Shown: in pieces, positions 16,380 to 25,176 of the stretch | Layout: every line of letters starts with the position of its first letter | Position numbering within the stretch: position 1 is the stretch's first letter | DNA from: an uncultured Lachnospiraceae bacterium | Lineage (GTDB): Bacteria > Bacillota > Clostridia > Lachnospirales > Lachnospiraceae | DNA: 64,000 nucleotides | Reading direction: 5' to 3' | NCBI GenBank assembly: GCA_910589195.1 | Contig: CAJUTC010000012.1 | Coordinates: 10,061-74,060 of the forward strand | Program-made: the position numbers and the translations under genes | The notes under the pieces: generated by a model | Seen by the model: only the letters and a program-made list of their open reading frames with translations | The model's database searches: none | Told to the model about the DNA's origin: nothing

Positions 16380-16751
16380 ATGGCAAAGTTAACTACCGCT
16401 GAATTTATTGAAGCGATTAAAGAATTATCTGTATTAGAGTTAAATGATTTAGTAAAAGCATGTGAAGAAGAGTTTGGCGTATCTGCAGCAGCAGGTGTTG
16501 TAGTAGCAGCAGCAGGCCCGGCAGAGGCTGCTGAAGAGAAGACCGAGTTTGACGTAGAATTAACTGAGGTTGGTCCTAACAAGGTTAAGGTTATCAAGGT
16601 TGTACGTGAAGTTACCGGCTTAGGTTTAAAGGAAGCTAAGGACGTTGTAGACGGCGCTCCAAAGGTTGTTAAGGCTGGCGCTTCTAAGGAAGAGGCTGAG
16701 GATATCAAGACCAAGTTAGAGGGCGAAGGCGCTAAGGTTACTTTAAAGTAA
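16380..16751 (+). CDS. rplL: 50S ribosomal protein L7/L12
   Basis: The product has 123 residues: an N-terminal dimerisation helix, an Ala/Gly/Val hinge (about 38-53) and the factor-binding domain with KVIKVVREVTGLGLKEAKDVVD. The base composition shows strong codon bias, as expected for a highly expressed gene. A terminator follows and rpoB does not. Confidence 0.97.
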   Translation: MAKLTTAEFIEAIKELSVLELNDLVKACEEEFGVSAAAGVVVAAAGPAEAAEEKTEFDVELTEVGPNKVKVIKVVREVTGLGLKEAKDVVDGAPKVVKAGASKEEAEDIKTKLEGEGAKVTLK

Positions 16752-16775
16752 TAGTGGTTATGAAATAGAAAACAT

Positions 16776-16818
16776 ACCCCCGGATTTTAGGAAATTCTGA
16801 AATCCGGGGGTGTTTTTA
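16776..16818 (+). terminator. Strong terminator after rplL
   Basis: ACCCCCGGATTT pairs with AAATCCGGGGGT over 12 bp with a 12-nt loop, then GTTTTTATT. The stretch from here to 16982 shows no gene. Confidence 0.93.
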
Positions 16819-16982
16819 TTATAACGAATCCTGCAAAGCGGCAAAATGTGCCAGAGATGGGGCTTGCTGTACTTTATTTACCGGATGGTTATCCTTCTTT
16901 TTTCCGCCTTGCTGATGAAAATTCGCGTTGCCGATGAAAATTGATTCGGCAGCGTTTCGCCAGACAGAATCTGGTCAGCATG

Positions 16983-18740
16983 CTAGCCGCGATATCGGTT
17001 TAAGCAAGCAAAGATTTCTTGCTTTCGGGGCATACAAAGCCCCATGGCCGGGTAGGAGGAATCGCTGATAGAAGGAAGACCTCCCTGCTGAACTTGGCTG
17101 ATTAAAATGTCTGCTATTTCTTTTACGCTGTGTCGGGAAAAAAGCTGCTTTTCCACACAGTACCGTACCATCTGAGCCAAGGCGGCGGTTTGTTCGCTGT
17201 GGATTAGCTGTTCTACAAAGCGCAGTTCCACCTGCTCGTGCCCTACCTGGAGAGAATCCTTTCCGTGCACTTTCGTTTTAATCCGTTCCTCACGTCCGTA
17301 TCCGCCTTGCTTCCGGAAAGAGGCATCGGGCTCTTTTGAAAGGGCGGCACCCTTTTGCCGGGATGCTCCGGAATTTACCAGAAGCTTCCGGTTGCCAGAG
17401 GGAAGCTGAAAGCCTGGGGCATTGACAGTGGGATCCGGGCCAAACCGGGCGCATGCCTGCTTTGCGGGATCTGTAATATCAAAAGGACGATAACAGTCCA
17501 TCTGGATAATCGTATCAGCAATATAAAAATAAGCACCAGAACTTCCGGCTACCATAATGGTAGAAATCCCGGCTTTTCCAAACAGATCCCTGGCACGCTC
17601 AATAAATGGGGTGATGGGTTCTTTTTCACGGCTGATAATCTGCTGCATCAGCTCATCCCGCAGCATAAAGTTTGTGGCAGAGGTATCCTCGTCAATAAGA
17701 AAGGCTTTGCTTCCTGCTTCCCAGCCTTCAATTACAGCCGCCGCCTGGGAGGTGCTGCCGCTGGCATCAGCCGTGGAAAAGCTGTGGGTGTCCTTTTTAT
17801 TAGGAAGGTCGTTGATAAAGAGGGAAATGTCCACGTTATTGATGCTTCGGCCATCCTCAGATCGAAGCTTAACAGCAGTATCATCGGTAATCACATATTC
17901 CCGGCCATCTCCGGAAATATGATTGTAAACTCCCAGTTCTAATGCCTTTAGTAGCGTAGATTTTCCGTGATAGCCGCCGCCTACAATTAATGTAATCCCT
18001 TTTGGGATTCCCATTCCGGATAGTTTCCCTTTATGGGGAAGCACCAAAGTAACCTTTAAGCTTTCCGGAGAAAGGAAGGGGACACCGTTCTTCATAGGGC
18101 GGCTGGATACGCCGCTTTCCCGGGCCAGCACCGCTCCGTCTGCCACAAAGGATACCAGGCGGCGCTGCTTTAATTCCTGGCGGATTGCCTGCTGATCTTC
18201 TGATAAGTGGATAACAGACAGAACTTCCTTTGGATTTCGATTTTTGTAAAAGAAAACGGTTCGGACACATGCGGGAAGAAAGTCAAAAAGGATGCGGATA
18301 AGCTGTCCAGAGTTGATGGTTCTGCCATTGGCTGGAAACCCTACTTCAAACCTTGCGATAATCCCGGCGTTGGTACAGTCACAGGCTGTCCTGGAAAGGA
18401 TTTCCGGGCCAGGGTTGCTGATAGCGATCAGGCCGCTTTTTCCGGATCCTTTTGCTTTAAAATTAAACTGAGAAATTTCCCGCCCAAATTGCCGTACCAG
18501 ATAATCTTCTAATGCCGTTTTCTTCCAAGGGCAATCAAAAAAAGCTGCTGGATATCCTGCCTTTTGGTGGGAAACGGTAATGCTTACTTTAGAAGGGGAA
18601 GCAAAGGGATCCCCTTGTACATGGTCGATCGACAAGATAAAATCGCCGAAATCGTAAGATCCTTGGGCAGATTTATAAGCGGGATAACTTTTTCTGTCAA
18701 TGGATTCTAATAAACGGCGTAGATCTTCTGAATGTTTCAT
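16983..18740 (-). CDS. PF09818-type predicted ATPase of the ABC class
   Basis: The product has 585 residues. A Walker A motif GGGYHGKST (254-262), an ABC-signature-like SGSTSQA (327-333) and Walker B AFLIDED (346-352) place it in the COG3044/PF09818 family of cytoplasmic ABC-class ATPases. There are no membrane segments, so it is not a transporter. The bacterial function is not established; the trypanosome relative MRB1590 is RNA-associated. ATG 18740 has no close ribosome site; AAGGAGG lies about 40 nt upstream, separated by a small GGCGC/GCGCC hairpin, which may affect initiation. Confidence 0.85.
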   Translation of the reverse strand: MKHSEDLRRLLESIDRKSYPAYKSAQGSYDFGDFILSIDHVQGDPFASPSKVSITVSHQKAGYPAAFFDCPWKKTALEDYLVRQFGREISQFNFKAKGSGKSGLIAISNPGPEILSRTACDCTNAGIIARFEVGFPANGRTINSGQLIRILFDFLPACVRTVFFYKNRNPKEVLSVIHLSEDQQAIRQELKQRRLVSFVADGAVLARESGVSSRPMKNGVPFLSPESLKVTLVLPHKGKLSGMGIPKGITLIVGGGYHGKSTLLKALELGVYNHISGDGREYVITDDTAVKLRSEDGRSINNVDISLFINDLPNKKDTHSFSTADASGSTSQAAAVIEGWEAGSKAFLIDEDTSATNFMLRDELMQQIISREKEPITPFIERARDLFGKAGISTIMVAGSSGAYFYIADTIIQMDCYRPFDITDPAKQACARFGPDPTVNAPGFQLPSGNRKLLVNSGASRQKGAALSKEPDASFRKQGGYGREERIKTKVHGKDSLQVGHEQVELRFVEQLIHSEQTAALAQMVRYCVEKQLFSRHSVKEIADILISQVQQGGLPSISDSSYPAMGLCMPRKQEIFACLNRYRG

Positions 18741-18815
18741 ATTCGTATAAAAGGCGCAAAGTTTCTGCCGCGCCTAAAACCTCCTTCATTATAATTGAAA
18801 TATCAGACGCTGAAA

Positions 18816-19715
18816 TCATTGGAATTTATGGATAGCAGCGCCTGGCAATCGTAACTGGTGAATGATCTTTGCTCCCAGGCAGGAAGCCAGAATGTAAGCC
18901 AGATGTCCCCAGATATTTCCGAATAAAAGAGAGATCTGGCGGAATAAGGGCTGTTCAGATGGAAAAAAGCAGTTAATATAAAATAAATCGGTATACGCGT
19001 CCATGCCGCCTGTAAGTTGGAGGGTAAAATTGATTCCGCTGGCAATGCAGCAACATAACAGGTACAGCGGCAGCATCTGCCAGAACCCGTGGGAGCTGGA
19101 ATCGCCAAGCTTTTTCCATCGACAGTAAAGACCTAAAAAAATTAAAATAAAGTGCCAAAAAAACCCATGAAGGGTTAACAGACAGTAGGGATGAAACAGA
19201 CCGTCCGGAACAGCCAGCGCCATAATTCCGCCTAACAGGCCAAAATCTTCCAGAAAGGTGGAAAAAACCTTCTGCATGCCAGGAAAAAACGGATAGAGCA
19301 GGCATAAATACATAGGGATACTGCATAACTGAAATGGAAAGTACCACCAGTTATAGTGGCCCTGGTAAACTACCAAATATAAAAAAAGCTGCTTATACAT
19401 CTCACAGATTGCCAGGATCAGGCCGCAGGCAAAAAGCAGAGAATCTGCCTGTGCCTTTTTTCGCGTTCCCGCAACTGTTTTGTGGTTAAATAAGCGAATC
19501 CGCTTCAAGCCGGCAAATTCGCCGGCCATGGATGTTCCGGATGCCCTTTTGGAAGTGGGGCCATGGCCGGGAGATGGAAAGTTTGAAAAGAAAAAAGCAC
19601 ATACGACAGCCAGGGTACATCCGGCGCATACCAGGATGATGTGGAAAGGGGAGTAAGGAAGCATAGTTTCCATAGGCCAGGCGGTCCTAGTCAGAAATTT
19701 CATTAACATAAGCAT
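18816..19715 (-). CDS. YwaF/TIGR02206-like integral membrane protein
   Basis: The product has 299 residues and about seven membrane helices. WYFPFQLCSIPMYLCLLYPF is the characteristic second conserved block of the YwaF family, whose function is unknown. Residues about 48-88 form a polar loop longer than usual. The gene overlaps the end of the AraC gene by 13 bp, so the two are probably co-transcribed; several Met codons at the N-terminus make the exact start uncertain. Confidence 0.75.
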   Translation of the reverse strand: MLMLMKFLTRTAWPMETMLPYSPFHIILVCAGCTLAVVCAFFFSNFPSPGHGPTSKRASGTSMAGEFAGLKRIRLFNHKTVAGTRKKAQADSLLFACGLILAICEMYKQLFLYLVVYQGHYNWWYFPFQLCSIPMYLCLLYPFFPGMQKVFSTFLEDFGLLGGIMALAVPDGLFHPYCLLTLHGFFWHFILIFLGLYCRWKKLGDSSSHGFWQMLPLYLLCCCIASGINFTLQLTGGMDAYTDLFYINCFFPSEQPLFRQISLLFGNIWGHLAYILASCLGAKIIHQLRLPGAAIHKFQ

Positions 19716-20674
19716 TTTTTCGCCAACCGGTATTCTTTCGGCGACATTTTATAATATTCCCGGAAAATGCGGTGGAAGTAGCTGGTATTGTCATATCCAA
19801 CCGAAATACTGATATCAGAAATGGCAACCTTGGTATTTAATAACAGGTATGCCGCCTGGTTCAGCCGCTTAATCTGCAAAAGATCCTTATAATTTTGTCC
19901 GGTAAGCCGTTTGATCATTCTGGACAGCCAGTAAATATCATACCCTAACAGGGAAGAAAGGTGGCTAAGCTGACCATCCCGATAATTCTGGTCAATATAC
20001 CGCAGAACCTGGAGAATTAGGTTTTGATCAAAAGATTGGGGGCTTTGTTCTAGTTTATCCGTATAATTGGCTAACTGCATAAACAGCAGTTCCATAGTAA
20101 TCTGATTTGTGGTCTGGTCACTGGGCTGCCCGTTTATCAGCGTCCAGATCATATTTTCCACCAGGTTTTGAACTGGTAAAATATCAGCTACCTGGAAATA
20201 AAGATAATTACGCTCTGGCTGTTGGGTCAGAAGGCAACGGATTAAAAAGTCACGGATCAGATGTTCTTCTTCTCCTGGTATCCGAAAGGCTTTGTCAAAA
20301 AATTCTGGCAGCAGGATAAAACGGATGGCCAGATCCGATTCCCCGGCAGGAAGAATCTCCTGTTCCGCTTCCTGATTTAAAAATAGAAGTTCCCCCTCAT
20401 CCAGAATAACTTTCATTCCGTCGATCTTATGGATGGTCTGTCCCTGGCACATATAGATAACCTCAATATAATTATGCCGGTGTTTTGGAAAATGTACAAA
20501 CCGGGTATGAGGGCAGAGCTGAATCAGTTTACCGGTATCCCGCATTTTTTTACTGTCAATGACCATAGGCGCATGTTCTGCGTACCAGGAACGGTCAACT
20601 TCCCGCTTACCCTTTAAAATTTCCTTTTCTTCTTCTGTGATTACACTTAACCGTCTGACTAATTCCCGATTCAT
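19703..20674 (-). CDS. AraC-family transcriptional regulator
   Basis: The product has 323 residues. The N-terminal half carries a cupin sensor (FPKHRHNYIEVIYMCQGQTI), and residues about 220-320 carry two helix-turn-helix motifs ending in the AraC signature ISISVGYDNTSYFHRIFREY and MSPKEYR. ATG 20674 follows GGGGGCAG. Coupling to the YwaF-like gene suggests that it controls that gene or itself; the ligand is unknown. Confidence 0.9.
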   Translation of the reverse strand: MNRELVRRLSVITEEEKEILKGKREVDRSWYAEHAPMVIDSKKMRDTGKLIQLCPHTRFVHFPKHRHNYIEVIYMCQGQTIHKIDGMKVILDEGELLFLNQEAEQEILPAGESDLAIRFILLPEFFDKAFRIPGEEEHLIRDFLIRCLLTQQPERNYLYFQVADILPVQNLVENMIWTLINGQPSDQTTNQITMELLFMQLANYTDKLEQSPQSFDQNLILQVLRYIDQNYRDGQLSHLSSLLGYDIYWLSRMIKRLTGQNYKDLLQIKRLNQAAYLLLNTKVAISDISISVGYDNTSYFHRIFREYYKMSPKEYRLAKKCLC

Positions 20675-20870
20675 AACTGCCCCCTATCACTCAAGGCGAG
20701 TACCTTGAATTTCCCTTTGATATTTGCGTATTTTAAACATATGTGGAATTCGTTTATTTCATCCGAAATGTAAAACTAACCCCTTTTTAATTTATACGTT
20801 AAAAATCGGCAGTATGTGACATAAATCGAGTAATTTTTTTCCTTATTTTCTTATATAAGATTTAAAATCT

Positions 20871-22388
20871 CTAAGTTTTTCTGTTTCCTTTCCTGCTTGC
20901 AACAGCTTTCTCAATTTCTTGGGCTATCCCTTTGGCGCTAGCTTCTTTTGGGACGTAGTCTGCATGCTCTCCGTAATCCTCCAATGCCTTGGCGGAAGCA
21001 GGGCCAATACAACAGAACTTGGCCTGGCCTTTTGGATATTTTCGTGAGAAAAAAGAAGATACTCCGGAAGGGCTTGCGAATACAAAAAAATCGTATTTCC
21101 TGAATTCGCCGGTTTCTTCCCATACTGGCTCTACATCGTAAATTGGCAGGCTGCGGCAGAAAATTCCGGCTTGCTTTAGCTGTTTTGGAAGCTCATCCCG
21201 GCCTTGTCTTGCCCCGGGGATTAGAACCCGATCAGCTGGGGTTAACTGCTTGATGAAACCTTCTGCCAGGCTTTGACTGTTAAATACGCTTGGCACATAA
21301 TCAGCACGCAAGAAGAATTCTTCCAGCGCCCGATTGGTTTCTGCGCCGATGGCCGCGATTTTTAAGTTTCCAAGGCATCGTAAATCCAGATTGCGGGACT
21401 GGCAGGGCCCGGTGCGTGTTTGTAGTTGATTCAGGTACAGCCGGACTCCGTTTGCGCTGGTAAAAACCAGCCAAGTGTAATCAGAAATCTGGCAAAAACT
21501 ATCTTCCAGCTGCCTGCTTTGGCAGGGAACGACCTGCATCCGGCAGATTACGTCAGTCCTGGCTCCACGGCTTTCCAGAAGCCCTTTTAAACGGCGTGTA
21601 AATGGATCCGTTCCAATGATTCCCACCTGTACTCCTTTTAATGGGAGCTGTGCGGAAGATAACAAGTTAAGGGCAACGGTTTTTCCGACTGCGATTACAG
21701 CAGGCGCGCCGATCCCGGCTTTATGGGCATTGGCCGGGAGATCGCGCAATGTTCCGGATACGGCTTGCTGATTTGGCAGGGTGCCATTTTGGATGATTGC
21801 AGCCGGCGTATCCGGTTCCCAGCCCTGTTCCATCAGGCCTGCACAGACGGCTTCTAACTGACTTGCGCCCATCAGCACAATCACAGTTCCGCTGCAGTTT
21901 TTTAAATGGAAAAAATCTTCTGGAAGACCTTGGTCTGCCCCTGTATGGGCGGTAACTACATGGAAGCTGCGGCTTAAAAGGCGATGAGTAACCGGAATTC
22001 CGGCAGAGGCTAAAACGGCGGAGGCAGAAGTGACTCCCGGAACAACCTCATAAGGGATTCCTGCTTCTTTTAGAGCCAAAGCCTCTTCCCCGCCTCTTCC
22101 GAAAATATAGGGGTCTCCCCCTTTTAAGCGGACTACTAGGGAATAATTTTTGGCTTTTTCAATCAGCAGAGCATTAATTTCCTCTTGGCTTTTGGAATGA
22201 TTCCCTTTCTTCTTTCCTACAAACAGCTTTTCGCAGTGTTTGGGGCAGTAGCTTAAGAGGGATTCTGATGCCAGAAGATCATAGATCACACAGTCGCAAC
22301 ACTGTAAAAGGCTGGCGCCCTTTACGGTAATCAAACCGGTATCTCCTGGGCCGGCACCTACCAAATAAACACATCCCAGCTTCCTCAT
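20871..22388 (-). CDS. cobA-hemD: Fused uroporphyrinogen-III C-methyltransferase / uroporphyrinogen-III synthase
   Basis: The product has 505 residues. Residues 1-245 are the SAM-dependent methyltransferase (VGAGPGDTGLITVKG; GGDPYIFGRGGEE; VPGVTSASAVLA) that makes precorrin-2. Residues about 250-505 are a HemD domain that closes the tetrapyrrole ring. The fusion is common in Clostridia. It overlaps hemC by 4 bp, so hydroxymethylbilane made by HemC passes to HemD and then CobA, leading to siroheme or cobalamin. Confidence 0.93.
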   Translation of the reverse strand: MRKLGCVYLVGAGPGDTGLITVKGASLLQCCDCVIYDLLASESLLSYCPKHCEKLFVGKKKGNHSKSQEEINALLIEKAKNYSLVVRLKGGDPYIFGRGGEEALALKEAGIPYEVVPGVTSASAVLASAGIPVTHRLLSRSFHVVTAHTGADQGLPEDFFHLKNCSGTVIVLMGASQLEAVCAGLMEQGWEPDTPAAIIQNGTLPNQQAVSGTLRDLPANAHKAGIGAPAVIAVGKTVALNLLSSAQLPLKGVQVGIIGTDPFTRRLKGLLESRGARTDVICRMQVVPCQSRQLEDSFCQISDYTWLVFTSANGVRLYLNQLQTRTGPCQSRNLDLRCLGNLKIAAIGAETNRALEEFFLRADYVPSVFNSQSLAEGFIKQLTPADRVLIPGARQGRDELPKQLKQAGIFCRSLPIYDVEPVWEETGEFRKYDFFVFASPSGVSSFFSRKYPKGQAKFCCIGPASAKALEDYGEHADYVPKEASAKGIAQEIEKAVASRKGNRKT

Positions 22389-23368
22389 GCTTTCATCCCT
22401 CCTGATGATTCGATGCCCTTTAACAGTTTTTTGGCCAGCCGAAAGGCCAGCAGTTCAAGGGCTTGATCGGTTCCGGTTCCTTTCAGACCTTGTAATTCCG
22501 TAAGTTCAGCCTCCCTTACCGCTGCGCGGTTTAAGATTTGGCCAGTTCCATAGATTCCGGTTATAGAAAGGCCATCCACTTCCTCCTGGCAGTATATGCC
22601 AACCGGTTCATGACATCCGGCATTTAAGTGCTTTAAAACAAGCCGTTCTGCTTTTAACTGCCGCATGGTAGGAATATGGCTGATGGTTTCAGGAATGACA
22701 GATAACGCATCCCCTTTCCGGCCTTCTATGGCGATGACGCCTTGTCCTCCGGCGGGAATCATCTCTTCCGGCGTAAAATAGCGGTATTGGTATCGCCCGG
22801 CTCTTTTTTCAGGGATTTTCAGGCGCTCTAAGCCGGCTGCCGCCAGGATAATCCCATCGTATAGACCTTGCTCTAATTTATCCAGGCGAGTTAGCACATT
22901 ACCACGGAGATTTTGGCAGTTGATTGTACAGCCGGGCCAAAGAAATTTTCCTAATTCTTTTATCTGAAGCCCCCTTCTTAAGCTGGAGGTGCCGATGGTA
23001 AGGGATTCTCTTTGCGAACTGACTGCTTGGCTGTCAGCTAACATAATTAACACATCACGTTCATCCCCTCTGGGGAGAACTCCCACAATGTCCAGGCCGC
23101 TGGCCAGTTCCATGGGAAGATCCTTTGCGCTGTGAATGGCAAAATCAATTTCCCCTGTCAGGAGCCCTTCCTCAAATTCGGATACAAATACTCCCTTTCC
23201 GCCGAAAGCAAGGAGAGGCCGTTCTAAAATCTTATCCCCTAATGTTTTTTTGGGAACAAATTCAAAGACGGCATCTGGATCAGCAAGTTTCATAGCTTGT
23301 ACAGCCAGCATGGTCTGAGCTATTGACAATTCGCTTTCTCTGGTTCCGATTCGAATAGTTTTCTTCAT
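22385..23368 (-). CDS. hemC: Porphobilinogen deaminase (hydroxymethylbilane synthase)
   Basis: The product has 327 residues. The N-terminal IRIGTRESELSIAQT, the DFAIHSAKDLP motif and the cofactor-attachment cysteine in NAGCHEPVG identify HemC. It condenses four porphobilinogens into hydroxymethylbilane. It overlaps both neighbours by 4 bp in a tight operon. Confidence 0.96.
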   Translation of the reverse strand: MKKTIRIGTRESELSIAQTMLAVQAMKLADPDAVFEFVPKKTLGDKILERPLLAFGGKGVFVSEFEEGLLTGEIDFAIHSAKDLPMELASGLDIVGVLPRGDERDVLIMLADSQAVSSQRESLTIGTSSLRRGLQIKELGKFLWPGCTINCQNLRGNVLTRLDKLEQGLYDGIILAAAGLERLKIPEKRAGRYQYRYFTPEEMIPAGGQGVIAIEGRKGDALSVIPETISHIPTMRQLKAERLVLKHLNAGCHEPVGIYCQEEVDGLSITGIYGTGQILNRAAVREAELTELQGLKGTGTDQALELLAFRLAKKLLKGIESSGGMKA

Positions 23369-24045
23369 CTTTTTAATTCTCTTTCCTGTAAATTCCTGTT
23401 TGAGGCAGGCTGCCTGGCATGTTGAATGGCCTGCTCCAGTTTAGCCTTCATAAATTCGCCGGTCAGCGCTCCTTTCCGGGCAATACCGTCTTCCAGTAAT
23501 TGGGTAAATAGCCGTTCCCGCTGGCAAGGCAAAGGCAGTGATGCTTGAACCAGGCTGCGGAAGCTTCCAAGACGTTTTACCAGGCTTCCAAAGTATTCCG
23601 GGATTTCGTTCTGAAGAAACTGCCGTAAATATTTTGCGGCGGCAGGACTGCTGCCTCCGGTGGAAATTCCGATGACAACATCTTCCTGCCGGACAATTGC
23701 CGGAAAGAAAAAGGTGCAGTTTTCCCGATCGTCTGCTGTATTTACCAAAATTCGGCGCGCGCGGCAGTAATCAGCCATTTCTTTGTGAAAGGCTTCATCG
23801 TCTGAGGCGCAGATTACCAGTGTCATTCCTTCGGCGTCCGTTACCTTGGCAGGGCGCAAAAAAAGCGTAACCGAAGGATGGGAAGAAGCAAAATCCGTAA
23901 GCTCTGTGCAGGCTTCCTTTGCGGCCACAAAAATCTGGGCTCCGAATCCAGACAGCGCCTGGCATTTGCGCAGCGCTACCTTCCCGCCTCCTATAACCAG
24001 GCAACGGCATCCTTCTAGCTGGATAAATAAGGGAAAATAGGCCAT
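23365..24045 (-). CDS. sirC: Precorrin-2 dehydrogenase / sirohydrochlorin ferrochelatase-type (Met8/CysG N-terminal)
   Basis: The product has 226 residues. It begins FPLFIQLEGCRCLVIGGGKVALRK, the NAD-binding fold of this family, and keeps NTADDRENCTFFFPA and GISTGGSSPAAAKYLRQ. It oxidises precorrin-2 to sirohydrochlorin and may insert iron. AAGGAG precedes ATG 24045. It is the first gene of the siroheme operon; hemA, hemB and hemL are not in the window. Confidence 0.92.
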   Translation of the reverse strand: MAYFPLFIQLEGCRCLVIGGGKVALRKCQALSGFGAQIFVAAKEACTELTDFASSHPSVTLFLRPAKVTDAEGMTLVICASDDEAFHKEMADYCRARRILVNTADDRENCTFFFPAIVRQEDVVIGISTGGSSPAAAKYLRQFLQNEIPEYFGSLVKRLGSFRSLVQASLPLPCQRERLFTQLLEDGIARKGALTGEFMKAKLEQAIQHARQPASNRNLQERELKR

Positions 24046-24105
24046 ATTACAATCTCCTTACATATTGAAATAGACAGTACCCCAGTAGAACGAGAGTACC
24101 ATACG

Positions 24106-24134
24106 ATTATACAAAAAAACCAGAGATTTGAAAA
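24106..24134 (-). promoter_or_regulatory. Promoter of the siroheme operon
   Basis: On the minus strand, TTTTCA and TATAAT are 17 bp apart, about 60 bp before sirC. The partial inverted repeat AACCAG/CTGGTT overlies the -35 region and could be an operator. Confidence 0.55.
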
Positions 24135-24228
24135 GCCCTGGTTAATTTCTGATACGAAATGCCACGTTTGCTAAACGCAGCGGAAGAAAACGATTTCTGA
24201 CGTTTCCGGCAGAATGGTCTTTTAGCGA

Positions 24229-24257
24229 TTGTGTTACAAAAAAGGATGTGATAAGAT
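24229..24257 (+). promoter_or_regulatory. Probable promoter of the Sir2-like gene
   Basis: TTGTGT and TAAGAT lie 17 bp apart, upstream of ATG 24313. The open frame also runs through this site, but the upstream TTG start has no ribosome site. Confidence 0.45.
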
Positions 24258-24312
24258 AAAATATACGGAAATAAATGACTGTGATATATGGGAAAGGGAT
24301 GAGAAAACCGTT

Positions 24313-24969
24313 ATGGAGCATATACAGGAAGCAAATTTTTTGAAAGAAAAGCTTAGGGATGCAAAGAGGGTTTTGATTGGAATCGGAGGGGAATGGAAGG
24401 CGGAGGGAAAGCTTTCCGATGAAAGAAACTGTAAGGTGAAAGCCGCCTATGAGGGGCTGTATCAATTGGTAAAGGATAAGGATTATTTCATTGTGACTAC
24501 ATTGACAGACGGGGTGATTTATGAAACACAGCTTGATGGTCAAAGGATTGTGGCTCCATGCGGAAATATTCATTGGCGCCAGTGTTCCAGAGCTTGTACT
24601 ACGGATATTTGGGAGGAAAACGAAGTCGTGGATGGGGTTTGCCATCACTGCGGCGCTATGCTGACAGCAAATACCATCCAGGCGGATCCCTATATTGAGG
24701 AGGGCTATCTTCCCATGTGGAAAAAGTATCAGCTTTGGCTTTCTGCAACATTGAACCGTGAACTGGCCGTATTAGAACTGGGGGAAGGTTTTCGCACCCC
24801 GACTGTAATTCGCTGGCCTTTTGAAAAGACGGTATTTTTTAACCAGAAGGCTTGGATGTTTCGGGTCAACCAGGAATTTTACCAGGTTACGGCTGAAATT
24901 AAAGAACGTTCTACACCAGTGGCGGAGCATTCGGCAAAATTTATCACAGAAGCAGCAGGCTGCTTTTGA
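24313..24969 (+). CDS. Sir2-like (sirtuin-fold) protein with altered catalytic site
   Basis: The product has 218 residues. A glycine-rich GIGGE near residue 23, FIVTTLTDGVIYE (59-71), two cysteine pairs (Cys83/Cys91/Cys95 region and Cys110/Cys113) and the late LELGEGFRTPTVIRWPF match the order of sirtuin elements: NAD loop, TxxxDG, zinc ribbon, GTS-like strand. The catalytic His of canonical sirtuins (HG before the first zinc cysteines) appears as CG (Cys83-Gly84). It resembles divergent sirtuins such as the SirTM class, but the GcvH-L, LplA and macrodomain partners of SirTM are not next to it. Deacetylation is therefore uncertain; NAD binding or ADP-ribosylation is possible. Confidence 0.65.
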   Translation: MEHIQEANFLKEKLRDAKRVLIGIGGEWKAEGKLSDERNCKVKAAYEGLYQLVKDKDYFIVTTLTDGVIYETQLDGQRIVAPCGNIHWRQCSRACTTDIWEENEVVDGVCHHCGAMLTANTIQADPYIEEGYLPMWKKYQLWLSATLNRELAVLELGEGFRTPTVIRWPFEKTVFFNQKAWMFRVNQEFYQVTAEIKERSTPVAEHSAKFITEAAGCF

Positions 24970-25098
24970 GAGGAGAGATTGGCGCTGTTTAAACAGTGGT
25001 TTCTGTAATGATGCTGGCTTTTGTGAATCGGTGGCATAGTTCGTGGCATAAAACGTTACGTTTTTGATACATATTTTACAGAAAACAGGGAAATAACA

Positions 25099-25127
25099 TT
25101 GTGCCAAATAAAATCCTGTGTTAAAAT
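25099..25127 (+). promoter_or_regulatory. Promoter of hisH-hisF
   Basis: TTGTGC and TAAAAT are 17 bp apart, 50 bp before hisH. Confidence 0.6.
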
Positions 25128-25176
25128 GGAGCCGGAGGTATTGTGGCGGATAAGATTAATTAGGAAGGAAACAGTC

